From assembly GCA_902492895.1 (NCBI GenBank), contig CABUNG010000002.1:1-64000 (forward strand): a stretch of 64,000 bases of DNA, written 5' to 3'. Position numbers and translations under genes: made by a program. This DNA is from an uncultured Oscillospiraceae bacterium. GTDB taxonomy: Bacteria; Bacillota; Clostridia; Oscillospirales; Acutalibacteraceae. Under the pieces are notes generated by a model. It saw nothing but the letters and a program-made list of their open reading frames with translations, was not told the origin of the DNA and searched no databases. Positions 15,366 through 22,596 of this stretch are shown here, one piece after another; position 1 is the stretch's first letter; each line of letters begins with the position of its first letter.

Positions 15366-16451
15366 TCAGGCGTTCGCCGCCTCAAACTGCTTCATAAAGG
15401 CCACCAGCTTCTCCACGCCTTCGATAGGCATGGCGTTGTAGATGGAGGCCCGCATGCCGCCGACCGAACGGTGGCCCTTGAGGTTGACGAATCCGGCCGC
15501 CGCGGCTTCTTTGACAAACTTGGCGTCGAGCTCCTCGTTGCCGGTGACGAACGGAATGTTCATCAGGCTGCGGTCCTTCTTTTCGACCGTGCCCTTAAAC
15601 ATAGCGGACGCATCGAGGAAATCGTAGAGCAGAGCCGCTTTCTTTTCGTTGTACGCTTTCATCTTCTCCAGGCCGCCGATGTCGTTTTTGATCCATTCGA
15701 GCACCAGCTTGCAGATATAGATGGCGTAGCAGGGCGGGGTGTTGTACATCGAACCGTTGTCGGCATGGATCTGATAATTGAACATGGTGGGGGTGATGTC
15801 CCGGGCGTGGCCGATCAGATCCTCCCGCACGATGACGACGGTCAGGCCGGCGGGGCCCATGTTCTTCTGTGCGCCCGCATACAGCAGCCCGAAGCGGGAG
15901 ACATCGAGCGGCTCGGACAGGATGCAGGAGGAAATGTCCGCGACCAGCGGCACCTTGCCGGTTTCCGGCAGAGCGGTGTAGCGGGTGCCGTAAATGGTGT
16001 TGTTCAGGCAGATGTGGAAATAATCCGCATCAGGGGTGAAGGACGCGGGATCGAGTTCGGGGATGTAGGAATAGGTCCGATCCTTGGAACTCGCGACGAC
16101 ATGGGCTTCGCCGTAACGGGCGGCTTCCTGCTGGGCCTTGGACGCCCACTGGCCGGTCAGGACGAAATCCGCCTTGCCGCTGCCGTTCATCAGGTTGAGC
16201 GGCACCATAGCGAACTGGGAGGAGGCGCCTCCCTGCAGGAACAGCACTTTATAGTTCGAGGGAATGTTCATGACCTCGCGGAGCAGGGCTTCGCATTCCT
16301 TGATGATCGCGTCATACGTCTTGGACCGGTGGGACATCTCCATCACCGATTGTCCCGAACCCTTGTAATCGAGCATCTCCTCCGCCGCGGTACGCAGCAC
16401 GCTTTCCGGCAGAACCGAGGGGCCGGCGGAAAAATTGTACACTCTTGCCAT
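15366..16451 (-). CDS. serC: Phosphoserine aminotransferase
   Basis: This PLP enzyme converts 3-phosphohydroxypyruvate and glutamate to phosphoserine and 2-oxoglutarate. At 361 residues it is full length. It begins VYNFSAGPSVLPESVL, has the SGQSVMEMSHRSK segment, and the PLP lysine lies in GLLYAGAQKNMGPAG (K near residue 193). The C-terminal GHRSVGGMRASIYNA segment is characteristic. AGGAGG lies 11 nt before the ATG. It is first in a serC-serA operon with a near-consensus promoter. No serB is visible nearby. Confidence 0.95.
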   Translation of the reverse strand: MARVYNFSAGPSVLPESVLRTAAEEMLDYKGSGQSVMEMSHRSKTYDAIIKECEALLREVMNIPSNYKVLFLQGGASSQFAMVPLNLMNGSGKADFVLTGQWASKAQQEAARYGEAHVVASSKDRTYSYIPELDPASFTPDADYFHICLNNTIYGTRYTALPETGKVPLVADISSCILSEPLDVSRFGLLYAGAQKNMGPAGLTVVIVREDLIGHARDITPTMFNYQIHADNGSMYNTPPCYAIYICKLVLEWIKNDIGGLEKMKAYNEKKAALLYDFLDASAMFKGTVEKKDRSLMNIPFVTGNEELDAKFVKEAAAAGFVNLKGHRSVGGMRASIYNAMPIEGVEKLVAFMKQFEAANA

Positions 16452-16496
16452 GTCTATCCGAACCTCCTGTACGATGTAGAATTCTATATAGTAGTT

Positions 16497-16525
16497 ATTG
16501 TACTATTTCGTGAAAAGAGTGTCAA
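16497..16525 (-). promoter_or_regulatory. Promoter of serC-serA
   Basis: On the minus strand, TTGACA (16525-16520) and TACAAT (16502-16497) are separated by 17 bases, about 45 bases before the serC start. No leader RNA or T-box-like structure is seen. Confidence 0.8.
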
Positions 16526-16605
16526 TCTCTATTTGCCAAAAAGGACGGGCGGAGCTCATCCTTTTTGCATTTGAAAGCAAAACCGCTATTTTTTAAGCGG
16601 ATTCC

Positions 16606-16633
16606 TTGCAACTTTCTCCTGAAATGTTATAAT
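16606..16633 (+). promoter_or_regulatory. Promoter of the HydS-like hydrogenase operon
   Basis: TTGCAA and TATAAT are spaced by 16 bases, with TGT directly before the -10. It gives a 5' leader of about 135 bases before the first DRTGG gene. The 16452-16775 gap otherwise holds only this and the divergent serC promoter. The leader contains GC-rich dyads (GGGAGGAGGCTCCTCCC at 16660-16676) that could be an RNA hairpin. Confidence 0.75.
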
Positions 16634-16775
16634 AAAAGAAAATCCCCTGTCACCGCGGGAGGAGGCTCCTCCCTACACGCAGCGGCCGCGCGGTTCGCCG
16701 CAGGCATTTTCATTTCCTGCAAGGCCTTGCGCTTTATCGTCATCAATCCCGCCGATAGGAAAGGACGGACTACGT

Positions 16776-17123
16776 ATGACTGTAGCCGATGTAGGGCGCA
16801 TTCTGGGCGCCAAACTGATTGCCGGAACCATGCTGGACACCGAGGTGCACAACGCCTGCGGCAGCGACATGATGAGCGACGTGCTGGCTTTTGTCAAGGA
16901 TCAGTCGGTCCTGCTCACGGGGCTGGTCAATCCGCAGGTGGTGCGCACCGCGGATATGATGGATATGCTCTGCATCGTGTTTGTGCGGGGCAAGGAGCCG
17001 ACCCCCGAGATGGTGGAGCTTGCGAACGACCGCGGCATCGTGCTCATGAGCACCCCGCTGCGGATGTTCACGGCCTGCGGTCTTCTGTATCAAAACGGTC
17101 TGTTCGGCGGAGACGAGGTCTGA
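16776..17123 (+). CDS. DRTGG-domain protein, first copy
   Basis: A 115-residue soluble protein of the DRTGG family: GRILGAKLIAGTMLDTEVHNACGSDMMSDVLAFVKDQSVLLTGL, then IVFVRGKEPTPEMVELANDRGIVLMST. The DRTGG domain occurs in phosphotransacetylase-associated and CBS proteins and is a putative ligand-sensing module; standalone copies are typical of Clostridial hydrogenase loci. It is first in a seven-gene operon, with a second DRTGG copy four genes on. In this copy the DRT tripeptide is replaced (DTEVHNACG). Function is not established. Confidence 0.8.
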   Translation: MTVADVGRILGAKLIAGTMLDTEVHNACGSDMMSDVLAFVKDQSVLLTGLVNPQVVRTADMMDMLCIVFVRGKEPTPEMVELANDRGIVLMSTPLRMFTACGLLYQNGLFGGDEV

Positions 17124-17249
17124 GCCGAGACGCAGCCCGGCAGAGCGGAAACGGCCCCGGCCCGCGCCGGACGGCCGCCGCCTTTGTCCGTGCCGGCCAG
17201 GTCCCAGCGGGGGTCGGCTGATCACCAAGCGGAAAGGCCGGTTGAGAAT

Positions 17250-17681
17250 ATGAATATCAAACTGCATTATGACGTTCCCGGGGACGATTTCACCCGGGCG
17301 GGCGAGGCCTCGGGTGCGGTCAAGCGCACACTCAAGCAGCTCGGGTTCCACCCGGACGTGGTGCGGCGGGTTTCCATTGCCATGTATGAGGGCGAGATCA
17401 ACATGGTTATCCACGCGGGCGGCGGTGAGGCGGATGTGGAAATCCTGCCCGACCGGGTTTCGATGGTGCTGACCGATCACGGCCCCGGCATTCCCGACGT
17501 GGAGCAGGCCATGCAGGAGGGGTGGTCCACCGCCCCCGACAACGTGCGCAATCTCGGCTTCGGCGCTGGAATGGGGCTGCCGAACATCAAAAAATATACG
17601 GATTATATGGATATTAAAACGGAAATCGGCAAAGGGACGCGGATGCTTCTGACGGTGTTGACTCCGAAGAATCCGGCCTGA
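17250..17681 (+). CDS. HATPase_c ATP-binding protein, anti-sigma-factor (SpoIIAB/RsbW)-like
   Basis: A 143-residue single-domain GHKL ATPase. The N-box is in MYEGEINMVIHAGG, the G1 box is DHGPGIPDVEQAM and the G2 box is GFGAGMGLPNIKKYTD. Proteins of this size are serine kinases and anti-sigma factors such as SpoIIAB and RsbW; copies in hydrogenase loci are uncharacterised. I used the ATG at 17250 (MNIKLHYD), which begins the fold. The 126-base gap before it has no obvious gene. No sigma factor or anti-anti-sigma partner is visible nearby, so its target may be the neighbouring iron-sulfur protein; that is inference. Confidence 0.82.
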   Translation: MNIKLHYDVPGDDFTRAGEASGAVKRTLKQLGFHPDVVRRVSIAMYEGEINMVIHAGGGEADVEILPDRVSMVLTDHGPGIPDVEQAMQEGWSTAPDNVRNLGFGAGMGLPNIKKYTDYMDIKTEIGKGTRMLLTVLTPKNPA

Positions 17682-17717
17682 CTCATTCTGCCAAGCTTTG
17701 CGGAAAGGAGGGAGCCC

Positions 17718-19034
17718 ATGGACCGTTTTTTTCATTCGGTCACGCTCGATAAGGACAAATGTGTGGGCTGCACCAACTGCATCAAGCGCTGCCCTACTCA
17801 GGCCATCCGGGTGCGGGGCGGAAAAGCGCAGATCATCTCGGAACGCTGCATCGACTGCGGGGAATGTGTGCGGGTTTGTCCCCATCACGCCAAAAAGGCG
17901 CGGCACGACTCCCTTTCCATGCTGGAGGACTTCCGCTGGAAGGTGGCGATCCCCGCCCCCGCTCTGTATGGGCAGTTCAACCACCTCGACGACATCGATG
18001 TGGTGCTGACCGGGCTGCTGAAAATGGGGTTCGACCAGGTGTTCGAGGTATCCCGGGCGGCTGAGATCGTCTCGGATGCCACCCGGCAGCTTCTGGCCGA
18101 CGGCAAGCTCAAAAAACCGGTCATCAGCTCGGCTTGTCCGGCTGTCGTGCGGCTCATCCGGGTGCGGTTCCCCGATTTGTGCGAGCACGTGCTGCCGCTC
18201 AAGGCGCCGATGGAGGTTGCGGCCATGCTGGCCAGGGAGGCTGCTGTCAAAGAGACTGGCTATCCGCCGGAGGAGATCGGGATTTTCTTTCTCTCTCCCT
18301 GTGCGGCCAAAGTCACCGATGCGCGGGTCCCCATCGGCATCGGCCGTTCGAACGTGGACGGCGTGCTGGCCATCAGCGATATTTATCCCCCTCTGCTCGG
18401 GAAAATGAATCATCTCGATAAAACCGAGCCCCTGTCCCGGTCGGGGATTATCGGGGTCAGCTGGTCCTCCATCGGCGGGGAAGCGGCAGGCCTGCTCAAT
18501 GAAAACCATCTCGCTGCCGACGGTATCGACAATGTGATTAAGGTGCTCGAGGAGCTGGAGGACGAGAAGCTCCAGGAGCTCGATTTTATCGAGCTCAACG
18601 CCTGCGCGGGCGGCTGCGTCGGCGGCATCTTCACGGCTGAAAACGGGTACGTGGCCAGGGCGCGGATTCAGCGGCTGCGGAAGTATCTGCCCGTGTCCTG
18701 CAACCGATTGGAAGACGCGGGCAGTGCCAAGGCTCTGGAATGGACCGAGGAACTGGAGTTCGCCCCGGTGATGAAGCTCGCCGAGAATGTCGAGGACGCC
18801 ATGCGCCTGATGCAGGAGATCGACCGGATCGTCGACCGGCTGCCGAAGCTGGATTGCGGTTCCTGCGGCGCGCCAACCTGCCGCGCACTCGCCGAGGACG
18901 TGGTGCGGGGCCTTGCCCAGGAAACCGACTGCATCTTCCTGATGCGGCGCCAGATCCAGCAGATTGCCACCCAGCTGTCCCGCATCGAAGGCTTTGTACC
19001 GCCTGAGGGCGAGGATTCCGCCGAGACGATATGA
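17718..19034 (+). CDS. HydS-like [FeFe]-hydrogenase with N- and C-terminal iron-sulfur clusters
   Basis: This 438-residue protein starts with two ferredoxin-type 4Fe-4S motifs (C15-C18-C21-C25 and C44-C47-C50-C54). The H-cluster domain follows, and all four H-cluster ligands are present: C140 (SSACPA), C195 (SPCAAK), C296 and C300 (ACAGGC). A third cluster motif follows, C380-C383-C388 with C405 (LDCGSCGAPTCRALAEDVV). The residue before C140 is alanine where catalytic hydrogenases have the proton-relay cysteine (TSCCP). The MPC motif is also altered to SPC, and the L3 motif lacks the usual methionine. These changes match the sensory HydS groups rather than catalytic HydA. It lacks a PAS domain. 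It probably senses H2 or redox state and signals through neighbouring proteins; that role is inference. Confidence 0.85.
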   Translation: MDRFFHSVTLDKDKCVGCTNCIKRCPTQAIRVRGGKAQIISERCIDCGECVRVCPHHAKKARHDSLSMLEDFRWKVAIPAPALYGQFNHLDDIDVVLTGLLKMGFDQVFEVSRAAEIVSDATRQLLADGKLKKPVISSACPAVVRLIRVRFPDLCEHVLPLKAPMEVAAMLAREAAVKETGYPPEEIGIFFLSPCAAKVTDARVPIGIGRSNVDGVLAISDIYPPLLGKMNHLDKTEPLSRSGIIGVSWSSIGGEAAGLLNENHLAADGIDNVIKVLEELEDEKLQELDFIELNACAGGCVGGIFTAENGYVARARIQRLRKYLPVSCNRLEDAGSAKALEWTEELEFAPVMKLAENVEDAMRLMQEIDRIVDRLPKLDCGSCGAPTCRALAEDVVRGLAQETDCIFLMRRQIQQIATQLSRIEGFVPPEGEDSAETI

Positions 19035-19049
19035 AGGATGAGGTAACCA

Positions 19050-19388
19050 ATGACGGTAAACGATCTGATCAAGGCGCTGGATCTCGAAATATTGGTGTCG
19101 GGTGACCTGGACCGGACTGTAACAGGCGGGTACTGCGGTGACCTGCTCAGCTGGGTGATGGGCCGGGCTAAGGCCGGGGACGCCTGGATGACGGTGATGG
19201 GGAACGTCAACGCCGTCGCGGTGGCCGTCCTGGCCGATACGGCCTGCATTCTGCTGGTGGAGGACGCCTCTCTCGATGAGGACACCCGCCGTCGCGCGGA
19301 AAATCAGGAGGTGACCATTCTGCGCAGCAGCCGGACGGCTTATGAACTGGCAGCTGCGCTGGAATGTGAATTGCGTAAGGAGGGGTAG
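19050..19388 (+). CDS. DRTGG-domain protein, second copy
   Basis: A 112-residue protein carrying the classical motif DLDRTVTGGYCGDLLSWVMGRAK, followed by GDAWMTVMGNVNAVAVA and a C-terminal half (VTILRSSRTAYELAAAL). It starts 15 nt after the HydS-like gene and is followed 3 nt later by the next gene, so it is tightly coupled. This copy retains the canonical motif, in contrast to the first gene of the operon. The pair may form a heteromeric sensor, which is inference. Confidence 0.82.
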   Translation: MTVNDLIKALDLEILVSGDLDRTVTGGYCGDLLSWVMGRAKAGDAWMTVMGNVNAVAVAVLADTACILLVEDASLDEDTRRRAENQEVTILRSSRTAYELAAALECELRKEG

Positions 19389-19391
19389 CAT

Positions 19392-19715
19392 ATGGACTTG
19401 CGGCCGGAAATCATCAGCGAACTGTGGAATCATGGCCTGCTCAAAACGGAGGATTGTACCTTTCAGGACTGTCAGGAACTTTACCAGCAGGTTCTGGATG
19501 GGGAACCCCTGCCGGCCGATGTCTGGCAGATCGGGGACACGGCCCGGTTTGTCCGCCTGAAAGACGGGGTCCCGTCGCCCGAAGAGATTCAGCAGCTCCT
19601 GCAGTTCAGGCAGATCAAGCTGCTCAAAAGCATCCGCTCCATGGTGATGTTTTTCTTTGTGCTGACGCTCGCCGCCCTCGGCCTCGGGCTGGTAATCCTT
19701 CTATCCAATATGTAA
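19392..19715 (+). CDS. Small protein with a C-terminal membrane helix
   Basis: A 107-residue protein of unknown family. It has an acidic N-terminal soluble part (MDLRPEIISELWNHGLLKTEDC...) and one C-terminal hydrophobic helix (SMVMFFFVLTLAALGLGLVILLS, about residues 83-105), so it is probably tail-anchored. It starts 3 nt after the upstream DRTGG gene, with GGAGG overlapping the end of that gene. It could attach the operon's soluble proteins to the membrane, but nothing in the sequence proves this. Confidence 0.7.
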   Translation: MDLRPEIISELWNHGLLKTEDCTFQDCQELYQQVLDGEPLPADVWQIGDTARFVRLKDGVPSPEEIQQLLQFRQIKLLKSIRSMVMFFFVLTLAALGLGLVILLSNM

Positions 19716-19734
19716 AAAAGGAATGTGAAAACGC

Positions 19735-20211
19735 TTGGCTATCGAAATTGTCAGAGAATATTTTAAGACATACGGCCGGGATGGCGACATTCAGGAGTTT
19801 CCTGTGTCCAGCGCCACGGTGGAACTGGCGGCAAAGGCCTTGTCCGTCGACCCGTCCTGTATCGCCAAGACCCCGTCGTTTGCGGATGGGGACGGCTGCC
19901 TTTTGGTCGTGACGGCGGGCGATCAGAAGATCGACAACAGCAAGTTCAAGGCGGTGTTCGGGATGAAAGCATCCATGCTGTCCCCCGACCGGGTGCTGGA
20001 ACTGACCGGCCACGCCGTTGGCGGCGTCTGCCCCTTCGCCTTGCCGGAGGGGGTGCGGGTGACGCTCGACGTATCCCTGCGGCGGTTTCCGCTGATCTAC
20101 CCGGCTTGTGGGAGCGCCAATTCCGCCATCGGCCTGACCTGCGAGGAACTCGAAGCATATGCCGGGGGCGCCGTTTGGGTGGATGTCTGTAAGGACCGCG
20201 CCCCGCTCTGA
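19735..20211 (+). CDS. YbaK/EbsC-type aminoacyl-tRNA deacylase
   Basis: A 158-residue protein of the YbaK/ProX editing family, which hydrolyses mischarged tRNAs such as Cys-tRNA(Pro) or Ala-tRNA(Pro). KTPSFADGDGCLLVVTAGDQKIDNSKFKAVFG and the G-x-VCPFAL-x-E-GV segment (GGVCPFALPEGV) match the substrate-binding core. Its start is probably TTG at 19735, since no in-frame ATG or GTG lies near the AAAGGA. It sits in the hydrogenase operon between a membrane protein and a PHP protein. Its relation to the redox system is unclear and may be only transcriptional. Confidence 0.82.
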   Translation: MAIEIVREYFKTYGRDGDIQEFPVSSATVELAAKALSVDPSCIAKTPSFADGDGCLLVVTAGDQKIDNSKFKAVFGMKASMLSPDRVLELTGHAVGGVCPFALPEGVRVTLDVSLRRFPLIYPACGSANSAIGLTCEELEAYAGGAVWVDVCKDRAPL

Positions 20212-20250
20212 CCGGTACTGAGGAGAATTCCATAGGGAGGCGGGACTGGT

Positions 20251-20982
20251 TTGCGCATATATTATGATCTGCATATCCACTCCTGCCTGTCCCCCTGCGG
20301 GGATGCGGACATGACGCCCTGCAACATCGTCAACATGGCACGCCTGGCGGGTTTGTCCGCCGTGGCCCTGACCGACCACAACGCGTGCGGAAACTGTCCG
20401 TCCATTCTGGAAGCTGCGAAGGGAACCGGGCTTACTGTACTGCCGGGGATGGAGCTGTGTACCTCGGAAGAAGCGCATGTTGTCTGCCTGTTTCCCGCTC
20501 TCGAAGCGGCGCTGGCTTTTGAAAGCCGGGTGCATCAGACCCTGCCGCCGGTCAAGAACCGGCCCGAAATTTTCGGGGAGCAGCTGATTCTGGATGCGGA
20601 GGATACGATCATCGGCCGGTCCGATGCGTTCCTCGCCGGAGCGTCCGGGATCAGTGTGGACGAAACGGCGGCGCTCGCCCGTTCCTTCGGCGGGACAGCC
20701 TTTCCGGCTCATATCGACCGGCCGTCCTTCAGCGTTCCGGCTGCGCTCGGCGATATCCCATCGGTTGGATTCGCTGCGGCCGAAGTGACCGCCATGGGAG
20801 ATCCCGCTGTGCTGGCCGCGCGGTACCCGGTTATCCGGGGCTTGCCGCTGCTGCTCGATTCGGATGCCCATTACCTCCACCAGATCCAAGAGGCGGGCCC
20901 ATATCTGGAGTTGCCGGAGAATACCCCGGAGGCCATTATCGCGGCCCTCGACGGTCGCCGGCCCTGCGGTTGGAGCCGATAA
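20251..20982 (+). CDS. PHP-domain phosphoesterase
   Basis: A 243-residue PHP metal-dependent phosphoesterase: motif HIHSCLSPCGD (HxH, residues 8-18), LTDHNACGNC, PGMELCTSEEAHVVCLF, and late metal ligands FPAHIDRP and SDAHYLH. Family members hydrolyse phosphate esters or nucleotides; related single-domain PHP genes recur next to HydS and DRTGG genes in Clostridia. The start is a TTG at 20251, 10 nt after GGGAGG. It is last in the operon and followed by two hairpins. Natural substrate unknown; a 3'-phosphate of a nucleotide or a signalling nucleotide is possible. Confidence 0.85.
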   Translation: MRIYYDLHIHSCLSPCGDADMTPCNIVNMARLAGLSAVALTDHNACGNCPSILEAAKGTGLTVLPGMELCTSEEAHVVCLFPALEAALAFESRVHQTLPPVKNRPEIFGEQLILDAEDTIIGRSDAFLAGASGISVDETAALARSFGGTAFPAHIDRPSFSVPAALGDIPSVGFAAAEVTAMGDPAVLAARYPVIRGLPLLLDSDAHYLHQIQEAGPYLELPENTPEAIIAALDGRRPCGWSR

Positions 20983-20988
20983 ACAAAA

Positions 20989-21024
20989 GCCCGGGAGGAC
21001 AGACGGTGGTCTGTCCTCCCGGGC
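20989..21024 (-). terminator. Terminator of the coiled-coil gene
   Basis: A perfect 16-bp stem (GCCCGGGAGGACAGAC with its complement) has a 4-nt loop. On the minus strand it is followed by TTTTGTTT. It lies downstream of the leftward gene at 21065-21592. Confidence 0.7.
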
Positions 21025-21032
21025 AAGTAAAC

Positions 21033-21072
21033 GTGAACACCCGAACGGGATTCCGTTCGGGTGTTCATTTTG
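21033..21072 (+). terminator. Terminator of the HydS-like operon
   Basis: GAACACCCGAACGG and CCGTTCGGGTGTTC form a 14-bp stem with a 4-nt loop and are followed by ATTTTGC. The right arm overlaps the stop codon of the convergent coiled-coil gene. Confidence 0.7.
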
Positions 21073-21592
21073 CTATCCGCAGTTCTCGGATGGCGGCCGT
21101 ATGAGTCCGGGTGACTTCCTCCAGGGCGGTGGTCCGGATATCGAGAGATTCCTCGTTCGCTTCCACGTGATCCAGCCGCCGGAACTTGTCGTTGATGCCC
21201 CGCTGACATTCCATCAGAAGCTGGATGTTTCGGTTCGTTACCGTCTCCTGGATGATTTCGATGTTCGTTACCCGTTCTTTGACCTCGGCCATTTCCGTCT
21301 TCAGCCCGGCCACGTCAGCTTTAACCTCGTGCATGTCCGATTTCAGACCGTCCACATCAGACCGAAGTTCCGCCACGTCGGTTTTCAAACCAGCCACGTC
21401 GATTTTCAGCCCAGCCACGTCGGTTTTCAAACCAGCCACGTCGGTTTTCAGCCCAGCCACGTCGTCTTTCAGCCCGGCCACGTCCGTCTTCAAACCGGTC
21501 ATGTCGTCTTTCAGGCCGGATATATCCGTTTCCATGCCGGTCACCTTTTGCAGAATGACCTGCAGCATTTCCCGATCTTCCACCGTCGTCAC
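21065..21592 (-). CDS. Coiled-coil protein of heptad repeats
   Basis: A 175-residue protein with a long uninterrupted coiled coil: DVAGLKT-type heptads from about residue 22 to 112, then a short non-repeated C-terminal part. The repeats look recently amplified. The start could be GTG at 21592 or GTG at 21583. The promoter -10 ends only about 12 bases upstream of 21592, which favours 21583 (MEDREML, with AGGTG 6 nt before it). No membrane segment or enzymatic domain is seen. Similar short repeat proteins are common in Firmicutes and often lack a known function. Confidence 0.75.
   Translation of the reverse strand: MTTVEDREMLQVILQKVTGMETDISGLKDDMTGLKTDVAGLKDDVAGLKTDVAGLKTDVAGLKIDVAGLKTDVAELRSDVDGLKSDMHEVKADVAGLKTEMAEVKERVTNIEIIQETVTNRNIQLLMECQRGINDKFRRLDHVEANEESLDIRTTALEEVTRTHTAAIRELRIAK
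21372..21497. repeat. Six 21-bp tandem repeats encoding DVAGLKT heptads
   Basis: GCCACGTCG... units begin at 21372, 21393, 21414, 21435, 21456 and 21477, exactly 21 bases apart, and differ by only a few bases each. Degenerate units continue either side. The period equals one coiled-coil heptad. Confidence 0.9.
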
Positions 21593-21603
21593 CTCACCGT
21601 TTC

Positions 21604-21632
21604 AGAATACCATGGCGCCAGGGCGCTGTCAA
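21604..21632 (-). promoter_or_regulatory. Promoter of the coiled-coil gene
   Basis: On the minus strand, TTGACA (21632-21627) and TATTCT (21609-21604) are spaced 17 bases. The inferred transcript start lies only about 5 bases from the GTG at 21592, leaving almost no leader. Confidence 0.65.
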
Positions 21633-21666
21633 GAAATAAGGCCGTGAAGGTTTCTCACCATAGTAC

Positions 21667-21697
21667 ACATCCCCGGGGCTGAATGCCCCGGGGATGT
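21667..21697 (-). terminator. Hairpin after the TIM-barrel gene
   Basis: A perfect 13-bp GC-rich stem (ACATCCCCGGGGC with its complement, 5-nt loop) lies 6 bases after the stop of the leftward operon. It has no T-run on either strand, so termination efficiency is uncertain. Confidence 0.5.
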
Positions 21698-21702
21698 CGC
21701 CA

Positions 21703-22560
21703 TTACTTCATTTTGCTTTTCAGGAAATCGATCGCCAGCTGGATATCGGCCCGCGGATCGGTTTGGATCTCCCGCTCAATGGTCAGGAACCCGTGATACC
21801 CGATGTCCCGCAAAGCGTTCAGGTAGGCGTCGAAATCGACCTGACCCTGGCCGAGAGGCATCTCCTTAAAGTAATCCCCCAGCCGCAGATCTTCGATTCC
21901 GTTGTCCGCAAAGAAATCGTAAATCCGCTTGGGATCGGTTTTTTGGACCATAATGCCGTCTTTCGCGTGGGTGTGGACGATGTAATCCTTCAGGGTGTAC
22001 ACCGCTTTGACTGGATCGTCGCCGGTGACCATGACAAGGTTAGCGGGGTCGAGATTGACCGCGACACCCTTGGAATCCAGGCTGTCGAGAAATGTCTTCA
22101 AGCGTTCGGCCGGTTCCGGCCCCGTTTCAATCGCAAAAAACGCGCCGTTCTGATGGGCGTACTCCGCCAGTTCGTTGCAGGCCTCCTGCAGAATCTTGTA
22201 GGTGTCGCAGGTGTCGTCTTCCGGCACCACGCCGATGTGGGTGGTGACGACGCGGCTGTCCAGCGCCAGGGCCAGATCGACGATCCGCTTGGATTTTTCG
22301 ATCTTTTCCGGATTCTCGTCTTTCCTGGCGAATCCGTGGCCGCCGAGATCGCCGCACAGGGCCGATACGGTCAGCCCATATCGGGAGAGCAGCGCTTTCT
22401 TTTCCGCAATCTGGGCGGGGGTGAGATTCTCAGGGGCCATTTCGCCGCTCACGGCGTAGAGCTGCACGCCGTCCGCGCCCATTTCGGCACAGGCTTTGAG
22501 GCTTTCTTCAAACGGGAGTTTCAGCCAGTCGGCAATGATGCCGATCGAAAATTCGCTCAT
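21703..22560 (-). CDS. Sugar phosphate isomerase/epimerase (xylose isomerase-like TIM barrel)
   Basis: A 285-residue protein of the AP-endonuclease-2/xylose isomerase-like TIM-barrel family, acting on sugars or inositols. Metal-binding acidic and histidine residues lie in the expected order: FAIETGPE, VNLDPANLV, HTHAKD and a final TIEREI. It is the last gene of an operon with an AraC regulator and two Gfo/Idh/MocA oxidoreductases, a combination typical of catabolic operons for inositol-like or ketosugar intermediates. It may isomerise a keto-intermediate formed by the neighbouring oxidoreductases. The exact substrate cannot be read from sequence. Confidence 0.85.
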   Translation of the reverse strand: MSEFSIGIIADWLKLPFEESLKACAEMGADGVQLYAVSGEMAPENLTPAQIAEKKALLSRYGLTVSALCGDLGGHGFARKDENPEKIEKSKRIVDLALALDSRVVTTHIGVVPEDDTCDTYKILQEACNELAEYAHQNGAFFAIETGPEPAERLKTFLDSLDSKGVAVNLDPANLVMVTGDDPVKAVYTLKDYIVHTHAKDGIMVQKTDPKRIYDFFADNGIEDLRLGDYFKEMPLGQGQVDFDAYLNALRDIGYHGFLTIEREIQTDPRADIQLAIDFLKSKMK

Positions 22561-22596
22561 CGTAGGGCTCCTTTCTCTTTCAGGTAAATCGTGCGG

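Noticed and set aside
16770..19433. An 887-codon open frame antisense to the hydrogenase operon
   Set aside because: Typical antisense shadow in GC-rich genes; the sense strand has unmistakable iron-sulfur and DRTGG motifs and ribosome binding sites.
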